The notes below the pieces were generated by a model. That model searched no databases, was not told the origin of the DNA, and worked only from the letters and a program-made list of their open reading frames with translations. 64,000 nt of DNA from Rhodococcus jostii NBRC 16295 (GTDB lineage: Bacteria; Actinomycetota; Actinomycetes; Mycobacteriales; Mycobacteriaceae). Both the position numbers and the translations under genes were made by a program. This document shows positions 59,319 through 64,000 of this stretch, piece after piece (within the stretch, counting starts at the first letter, position 1; each line of letters begins with the position of its first letter). The stretch spans positions 1-64,000 of the forward strand of contig NZ_BCWY01000027.1 of the NCBI RefSeq assembly GCF_001894825.1. Reading direction: 5' to 3'.

Positions 59319-61268
59319 CTACCAGATCTTCACGCGCTCGTCCGGGTCGAGGTACAGTGCGTCGCCGGGCTGGACGTCGAACGCATCGTGGAACGTGTCG
59401 AGGTTGCGGACCACACCGTTGCAGCGGAACTCCGGCGGCGAGTGCGGGTCGACGGCGAGGCGGCGGAGCGCCTCCGCGTCCCGTGCCTTGGTGCGCCACA
59501 CCTGAGCCCAGCCGAAGAACACCCGCTGGAGACCGCTGAGGCCGTCGAGGACCTCGGTGTCGGACCCCTCCGTGGCGATCCGGTACGCCGCGATGGCGAT
59601 GGACAGGCCACCGAGGTCGCCGATGTTCTCACCGATGGTGAACTCGCCGTTCACGGTGTGGCCGGGCAGCGCTTTCGGCTCGAACGCGTTGTACTGCTCG
59701 ATCAGCGCCTTCGTCCGCTTGCCGAACTCGGTGCGGTCGTCGTCGGTCCACCAGTCGATCATGTTGCCGTCGCCGTCGTACTTCGCACCCTGATCGTCGA
59801 AACCGTGCCCGATCTCGTGCCCGATGACGGCACCGATGCCACCGTAGTTGGCGGCGTCGTCGGCCGCGGCGTCGAAGAACGGCGGCTGCAGAATGGCTGC
59901 GGGAAAGACGATTTCGTTCATGCCCGGGTTGTAGTACGCGTTGACCGTCTGCGGTGTCATGAACCACTCGTCGCGGTCCACGGGGCCACCGAGCTTCGCG
60001 AGATCGCGGTCGTACTCCGCGGCGTAACCGCTGCGGTAGTTGCCGACCAGGTCGTCGTGGGAGATGGTGACGGCCGAGTAGTCACGCCACTTGTCGGGGT
60101 AGCCGATCTTCGGCGTGAACTTCTCGAGCTTGCGCAGTGCGGCCTGCCGGGTCTCCGGGCTCATCCAGTCGAGATCGGAGATGTTGCGCCGGTACGCCTC
60201 CTGCAGATTCGCGACGAGTTCCTGCATGCGGGCCTTCGCGTCCGCCGGGAAGTGCCGCTCGACGTACAGCTTGCCGACGGCCTCGCCCAGCAGGTCCTGC
60301 ACCAGGGACACGCCACGCTTCCAGCGTTCGCGAATCTCCTCGGCGCCGGTCAGCGTCTTCCCGTAGAACGCGAAATTCTCCTCCACCAGGGCCTGCGTCA
60401 GGTACGGTGCGCGGGACCGGATGACGTTCCACGTGGCCCACGCCTTCCAGTCGTCGAGGGCTTCGGATGTCCACAGCCCGGTGAGGGTGGTGAGGAAGTC
60501 GGGCTGGCGGACCACGATCTCGGCGAACTGCTCGGCGCTGCCACCGAGCGCGTCGATCCACGACGACCAGTCGAACCCGGCGGGGAGCTGCTCGAGGGTG
60601 AGCAGGTTGTAGCTCAGCTCCGCATCGCGACGCTTGACGACGTCCCAATGACCTGCCGCGATCTTCGTTTCCAGGTCGAACACCCGCTGCGCGTCGTAGT
60701 CGACGCCGGCGAGGGCGAACATCTTCGCGATGTGCGCCACATACGCCTCGCGGATCTCCGCATAGTCGTCCTGGCGGTAGTACGACTCGTCGGGCAGGCC
60801 GATCCCCGACTGGCTGAAGTGGACGAGGTAACGCTCGGAGTTCTTGGCATCCGTGTCGACGTAGTGTCCGACGGCCCCGCCGACCCCGGTGCGCTGCTGG
60901 CGGCCGAGGACGGCGGCGAGCGCAGACAGGTCGGCGGCCGCAGCCACGTCGGCGAGTTCCCCCGCGATCGGTGCGAGACCCGCGGCCTCGACGACGCCCG
61001 CATCCATGAAGCTGCCGTACAGGTCGCCGATGCGCTGCGCATCGGTCGTCGGCGCGGCGCCGGAGCCCGCCGCTTCCTCGATGATGTTCTGGACGTCGAC
61101 CTCGGCCTTGTCATACAGCGTGCGGAACGCGCCGTCGATAGCCCTGTCCGCGGGAATCTCGTAGTCGTCGATCCACTTGCCGTTCACGTGGACGAACAGG
61201 TCGTCCTGGGCGCGGGTGTCGTTGTCGAGGTGAGTGAGGTCGATGCCGGAGCGCTGAGCCGTGGTCAT
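59319..61268 (-). CDS. M13 family zinc metallopeptidase (PepO/Zmp1-like)
   Basis: The 649-aa protein has the neprilysin/M13 fold: an N-terminal lobe with ...DDLFVHVNGKWIDDYEIPADR, the NAYYNPGMNEIVFPAAILQPPFFD motif that binds substrate backbone, the zinc site VIGHEIGHGFDDQG (HExxH), and the third ligand in GENIGDLGGLSIA. It ends with the typical YLDPDERVKIW. The length is close to mycobacterial Zmp1 (about 660 aa). No signal peptide is seen; Zmp1 relatives are still reported outside the cell. The start MTTAQRSG follows AAGGA at eight bases; an ATG three codons earlier is also possible. Confidence 0.93.
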   Translation of the reverse strand: MTTAQRSGIDLTHLDNDTRAQDDLFVHVNGKWIDDYEIPADRAIDGAFRTLYDKAEVDVQNIIEEAAGSGAAPTTDAQRIGDLYGSFMDAGVVEAAGLAPIAGELADVAAAADLSALAAVLGRQQRTGVGGAVGHYVDTDAKNSERYLVHFSQSGIGLPDESYYRQDDYAEIREAYVAHIAKMFALAGVDYDAQRVFDLETKIAAGHWDVVKRRDAELSYNLLTLEQLPAGFDWSSWIDALGGSAEQFAEIVVRQPDFLTTLTGLWTSEALDDWKAWATWNVIRSRAPYLTQALVEENFAFYGKTLTGAEEIRERWKRGVSLVQDLLGEAVGKLYVERHFPADAKARMQELVANLQEAYRRNISDLDWMSPETRQAALRKLEKFTPKIGYPDKWRDYSAVTISHDDLVGNYRSGYAAEYDRDLAKLGGPVDRDEWFMTPQTVNAYYNPGMNEIVFPAAILQPPFFDAAADDAANYGGIGAVIGHEIGHGFDDQGAKYDGDGNMIDWWTDDDRTEFGKRTKALIEQYNAFEPKALPGHTVNGEFTIGENIGDLGGLSIAIAAYRIATEGSDTEVLDGLSGLQRVFFGWAQVWRTKARDAEALRRLAVDPHSPPEFRCNGVVRNLDTFHDAFDVQPGDALYLDPDERVKIW

Positions 61269-61344
61269 GCGTTCCATCCTTACACCGTTCCGCGGGGAGC
61301 GGTCCACCACTGCGCTCAGGGCGAAACAGACGACCGGTGACCGA

Positions 61345-62337
61345 TCAGACGTCGATGCCGAGGTTGATCGCCGCGAGATAGCCGTCCGACTGCTCGGCGA
61401 CGGTCAGCATGCCGGCGTCGTCGTAGATGCCATCGGTGGCGTTGGTGACGTTGTTCTCGCGTCCGGTGTGGTCGGAGTACGGCGCGGTCGCGTACACCTC
61501 GTCGAGCAGTGCCTCGTCGAAGAACAGCTGCGTGGTGAGCACCGTCTTCTTGTCGATGTGCACCTTGAGATGGATATGCGTGGTCCGGCCGGTGTACCAA
61601 CCGGGGAAGATGGTGGTGAACTGGGCGATGCCGTTCGCGTCCGTGGTCTGGGCTCCGCGCAGGTAGGTGCCGTCGTCCGTGGTGGTGGCCTCGCTGTCGC
61701 CGGAGCTGTAGGACCCGTCGGACGTCTCGCCCGAACCGCCGGACATGTCGCCACCGGGGCCGCCACCGGGGCCGCCTGCCGGGGGCTGGCCACCGCCGCC
61801 CGGGCCGCCGCCACCCGGTCCACCCGCCGGCGGCGCACCGGCGGGCGCTCCGTTGCCGCCGAGGTCCGCGGCCTTGGACCCCGACTCGAAGCCGGAGTAC
61901 ACACCGCCGGCGTCGCAGTGCCAGATCTCCACGACGGCGTTGCTCACCACCGCGGCGGTGCCGTCGGTGGAGCAGTTCGTCAGGTCCTGCACCCGCAGTG
62001 CGAGCTGCAGCTTCGTGCCGGGCCGATCTTCCCGGATGTCGCCGCGGATGGAGTCGACGTCGAACCAGTACGGTCCCTGCGTCTCCTCGACGGCCATGAC
62101 GCACTGCGGTGCCTGGTCGAGCAGGGCGGTGACGGCGGCCGTGCCTGTGGTGGTGCCTGCGGCGGCCGTGCCCGTGGTGGTGCCTGCGGCGGCCGTCGAG
62201 GTGGCCGACGACGATGTGTTGCCGCTCCCGTTGCCGGTGCAGGCGGCGATGAGCCCACCCAGACTCACCGTGCCGCCGACGGCCAGCGCTCGGCGGCGGC
62301 TGATGCGTAGGCGGCTCTTCTCGACGTCTTTGTTCAC
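61345..62337 (-). CDS. Exported intradiol-dioxygenase-like lipoprotein
   Basis: The 330-aa protein starts at GTG (VNKDVEKSRL) behind GGAGAGG. A twin-arginine signal (ISRRRALAVGGTVSLGGLIAAC) with lipobox Cys33 predicts Tat export and lipid anchoring. A low-complexity GTTTGTAA stretch follows (see repeat). The catalytic domain resembles protocatechuate 3,4-dioxygenase beta-type proteins: QGPYWFDVDSIRGDIRED, VVEIWHCDAGGVYSGF and FPGWYTGRTTHIHLKVH, giving the Tyr and His iron ligands. A roughly 60-residue Gly/Pro/Ser-rich insertion splits the domain between the second and third blocks. Intradiol enzymes open catechol rings with Fe(III); substrate and activity of these exported forms are not settled. 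Confidence 0.85.
   Translation of the reverse strand: MNKDVEKSRLRISRRRALAVGGTVSLGGLIAACTGNGSGNTSSSATSTAAAGTTTGTAAAGTTTGTAAVTALLDQAPQCVMAVEETQGPYWFDVDSIRGDIREDRPGTKLQLALRVQDLTNCSTDGTAAVVSNAVVEIWHCDAGGVYSGFESGSKAADLGGNGAPAGAPPAGGPGGGGPGGGGQPPAGGPGGGPGGDMSGGSGETSDGSYSSGDSEATTTDDGTYLRGAQTTDANGIAQFTTIFPGWYTGRTTHIHLKVHIDKKTVLTTQLFFDEALLDEVYATAPYSDHTGRENNVTNATDGIYDDAGMLTVAEQSDGYLAAINLGIDV
62138..62191 (-). repeat. 27-bp tandem repeat in dioxygenase-like lipoprotein gene
   Basis: Two 27-base units at 62138-62164 and 62165-62191 differ by one base. They encode the AAAGTTTGT linker twice, between the lipid anchor and the dioxygenase domain. Copy number may vary between strains and would only change linker length. 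Confidence 0.85.
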
Positions 62338-62354
62338 AATCGGTACCTCTCCAT

Positions 62355-62374
62355 GATCGGGCTGTGACCCGATC
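62355..62374. promoter_or_regulatory. Palindrome upstream of dioxygenase-like gene
   Basis: GATCGGG (62355-62361), six-base spacer, CCCGATC (62368-62374), a perfect 7-bp inverted repeat 18 bases upstream of the GTG start on the minus strand. It overlaps or flanks the ribosome binding site region and could be an operator or a leader hairpin. Confidence 0.35.
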
Positions 62375-62394
62375 GTGGCGCACGAACCTGCGCG

Positions 62395-62412
62395 CAGCGT
62401 GCCGTCACGCTG
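62395..62412 (-). terminator. Hairpin after pirin gene
   Basis: CAGCGTG (62395-62401), four-base loop, CACGCTG (62406-62412), a perfect 7-bp stem 17 bases past the pirin stop on the minus strand. No T-run. A weak terminator between the pirin and dioxygenase-like genes is the simplest reading. Confidence 0.4.
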
Positions 62413-62428
62413 TGAACTTGCTGGGAAC

Positions 62429-63193
62429 TCACCCGCCGATGCGGGCGTGCATCTCCCAGACGAGGACCTCCGCACCGGAGTGCGAGGAGATCTGCTGGCC
62501 GCCGGAGGCGCTCAGCCGGACGGCGTCGCCCTCGTACACGGTGCCGACACCCTCCATCTCTGCGGTGCCCTGGGCGACGAAGACGTGGAGGAACGGTGCC
62601 TCGGGAAGCGTGACCGGCGTGCCGGGGAAGACCCGTGCGACGTGCAGGGCCGCGTGCTTGTTGTTGATCCGAATCGCCGAATTGGCCTTGTATTCGGGCA
62701 TTCCGGACGCTACGGGCACCAGACCGCCCTTGAGGATCTCGTCCTCGATCTCGAGTTGTTCGTAACTCGGTGTGAGGCCGGCTTCGTCGGGTACCACCCA
62801 CATCTGGACGAAATGCACCGGCTCGTGGTGCTGCTCACCGCTCAGACGCCAGCTGTCGTTCTTCTCGGAATGCATGATGCCCTTGCCTGCGCTCATGCGT
62901 TGCGCAAGGCCGGGATAGATGATGCCGGAGTGGCCGATCGAGTCCTGATGGACGAGCGAGCCGCGGAGCACCCACGTGACGATCTCCATGTCCTTGTGCG
63001 GGTGCGTCTCGAATCCCTGACCCGGGAGCACGGTGTCGTCGTTGTTCACGAGGAGTAGCCCGTGGTGCGTGTTGTCGGGGTCGTAGTGCTGGCCGAAGGA
63101 GAACGAGTGCTTCGAATCCAACCAGGAAATCTTGGTTTTCAGCCGATCGCCGGCGCGATGAACATAGACGTGAGGTGTGGTGACTGCTGGCAT
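62429..63193 (-). CDS. Pirin family protein (YhhW-like, bicupin)
   Basis: The 254-aa protein has the pirin N-terminal cupin: SFSFGQHYDPDNTHHGLLLVNNDD, GFETHPHKDMEIVTWVL with the metal-binding His and HKDxE pattern, then MSAGKGIMHSEKN with the remaining His and Glu. The second cupin (LHVFVAQGTAEMEG...) has lost most metal ligands, as in relatives. Some family members are quercetin 2,3-dioxygenases, others are stress-linked or regulatory; the role here is open. ATG follows GAAGGAGGACC at good spacing. The neighbour downstream is another predicted oxygenase, but nothing ties the two together. Confidence 0.9.
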   Translation of the reverse strand: MPAVTTPHVYVHRAGDRLKTKISWLDSKHSFSFGQHYDPDNTHHGLLLVNNDDTVLPGQGFETHPHKDMEIVTWVLRGSLVHQDSIGHSGIIYPGLAQRMSAGKGIMHSEKNDSWRLSGEQHHEPVHFVQMWVVPDEAGLTPSYEQLEIEDEILKGGLVPVASGMPEYKANSAIRINNKHAALHVARVFPGTPVTLPEAPFLHVFVAQGTAEMEGVGTVYEGDAVRLSASGGQQISSHSGAEVLVWEMHARIGG

Positions 63194-63536
63194 ATCGGTC
63201 CTCCTTCGGGTGGTACCCGGTCCAGAGTACGAGGTGCCGGCTGCGTGTACTCGCAAGACGGTGTCGATTGTGCATCGAATTCATCGCCCGCTCGATGCGG
63301 TGGAAGGGTCCGCTTCGACGGCGAAAAGAGGTTGCGCAGTGTGACATTGGCGCACGGCGCGCGTGTAAGGCGGTGTTCGGCAAAGGGTTTCGGCAACACC
63401 GGAAATTGCATGGAAGACGAGCGTCCAGTTCGCCGCGTCGGGAATGCCCGCTTCGACCGAACCCGCGGCGTACAGTTCGAATTGTGCGTCCGGAATCGCA
63501 GGATTCCGGCACGTCGCACACAGCGGAAGGAGCGTG
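63194..63536. other. Divergent intergenic region
   Basis: This 343-bp gap lies between the minus-strand pirin and a plus-strand small gene. It holds a perfect hairpin, CCGGAATC (63490-63497), GCAG loop, GATTCCGG (63502-63509), 25 bases before the GTG/ATG of the small gene. No convincing -10/-35 pair, riboswitch or further gene was recognised. Confidence 0.6.
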
Positions 63537-63716
63537 ATGAAGGCGAATTCGGATCGACACGATCAGCACCTCCCCGAGCATCAGCGGATCGCAGATCTCG
63601 TCGACGACATGGAAGACCGTCTGGCCGCCGAACGCGAGGCGAAGGGAGTCGCGGGCAACGCGTCCGAGCGCAAGCAGGCGGAACAGGTCGAGCCTGACGA
63701 CCAGGCTCCCGAGTAG
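63537..63716 (+). CDS. Small highly charged protein of unknown function
   Basis: The 59-aa product (MKANSDRHDQHLPEHQRIAD...) is rich in Asp, Glu, Lys, Arg and Gln and has almost no hydrophobic core, so it is likely partly disordered or one helix (HQRIADLVDDMEDRLAAEREAKG). AAGGAG sits right before a GTG-ATG pair; ATG at 63537 is chosen. No family is recognised. The good ribosome binding site and the palindrome after the stop argue that it is a real gene. Confidence 0.6.
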   Translation: MKANSDRHDQHLPEHQRIADLVDDMEDRLAAEREAKGVAGNASERKQAEQVEPDDQAPE

Positions 63717-63732
63717 TGCGCCTCCGGCGCCT

Positions 63733-63772
63733 GTGAGTACTTATTAACCGCGGGCGGTTAATAAGTACTCAC
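63733..63772. terminator. Perfect 40-bp palindrome between convergent genes
   Basis: Two perfect 19-base arms (63733-63751 and 63754-63772) flank a GG centre; the left arm is GTGAGTACTTATTAACCGC. It lies 16 bases after the small gene's stop and seven bases before the stop of the convergent dehydratase gene. The place fits a bidirectional terminator, but the AT-rich core (TACTTATTAA) is unlike the GC stems elsewhere in this window and could mark a dispersed palindromic element. Confidence 0.8.
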
Positions 63773-63779
63773 GGGGCGG

Positions 63780-64000
63780 TCACTCGAAGAAGCGGTACAC
63801 GGCCTCGAGGACCACGGCGGGACGCTCGCTGCCCTCGAGTTCGATCTGCCCGGCGACCGTCACCTGGACACCGCCCTTGGGCAGTTCCTCGACGGACGCC
63901 AGCGTGGCGTTGAGCCGGACCCGACCCTCGGCGGGCACGGGGTTGGTGAACCGGACCTTGTTCAGTCCGTAGTTGACGGCCATGGTCACGCTGTCGACGG
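63780..64000 (-). CDS. MaoC-like (R)-hydratase, C-terminal part, cut by window edge
   Basis: The last 73 codons of a minus-strand gene are present; the frame stays open to the right edge, so the start lies outside. The visible end (VDSVTMAVNYGLNKVRFTNPVPAEGRVRLNATLASVEELPKGGVQVTVAGQIELEGSERPAVVLEAVYRFFE) matches the back half of single-domain MaoC/NodN-type hot-dog dehydratases. The catalytic D/H motif would be upstream of the cut and is not seen. Such enzymes hydrate enoyl-CoA in fatty acid or polyketide metabolism. Confidence 0.8.
   Translation of the reverse strand, partial: VDSVTMAVNYGLNKVRFTNPVPAEGRVRLNATLASVEELPKGGVQVTVAGQIELEGSERPAVVLEAVYRFFE

Noticed and set aside
1-64000. tRNA, rRNA, insertion sequence, phage or integrase genes
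   Set aside because: Looked for on both strands; no tRNA-like cloverleaf, transposase motif or attachment-site duplication was recognised.

Overview
The window is high-GC DNA with long open frames and strong G/C third positions. Several genes match mycolic-acid actinobacterial families: ugpAEBC, ligC with a primase-polymerase, fprB-type ferredoxin reductase, an LppU-like lipoprotein and a Zmp1-like M13 peptidase. Together they point to Rhodococcus or a close relative. Naming Rhodococcus is an inference from gene content and from the presence of an NRPS gene larger than 25 kb; no alignment was run.

Positions 1-45005 are almost entirely two same-strand nonribosomal peptide synthetase (NRPS) genes. 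The first is cut by the left edge of the window and shows A-T-E / C-A-T / C-A-T-E / C-A-T / C-A-T-TE. The second is complete (8891 aa) and shows C-(orphan C lobe)-A-T / C-A-T / C-A-T-E / C-A-T / C-A-T-E / C-A-T / C-A-T-TE. Each ends in its own thioesterase, so they look like two separate assembly lines. The last five modules of the two genes match in domain order, in epimerase placement and in several specificity codes, so they look like tandem paralogues. Ser (twice) and Thr (once per gene) pockets can be read with good confidence; the others cannot be assigned safely. No MbtH-like protein, exporter, regulator or tailoring enzyme is seen around them here.

Positions 45006-54970 hold mostly housekeeping and repair genes: a DnaQ-like exonuclease (minus), a CorA-type metal transporter with a structured leader, an LppU-like lipoprotein (minus), a ligC/primase-polymerase operon, a small secreted protein, a beta-lactamase-fold serine hydrolase, dodecin, a ferredoxin-fused FprB reductase with a KstR-like palindrome over its promoter, and an L,D-transpeptidase.

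Positions 55116-59318 form a ugpAEBC ABC importer operon (two permeases, a lipoprotein binding protein and an ATPase), probably for glycerophosphodiesters. Its stop codon abuts that of a convergent Zmp1-like metallopeptidase. Further minus-strand genes are an exported intradiol-dioxygenase-like lipoprotein and a pirin. The right end has a tiny charged protein, a perfect 40-bp palindrome and the 3' part of a MaoC-type dehydratase that runs off the window.
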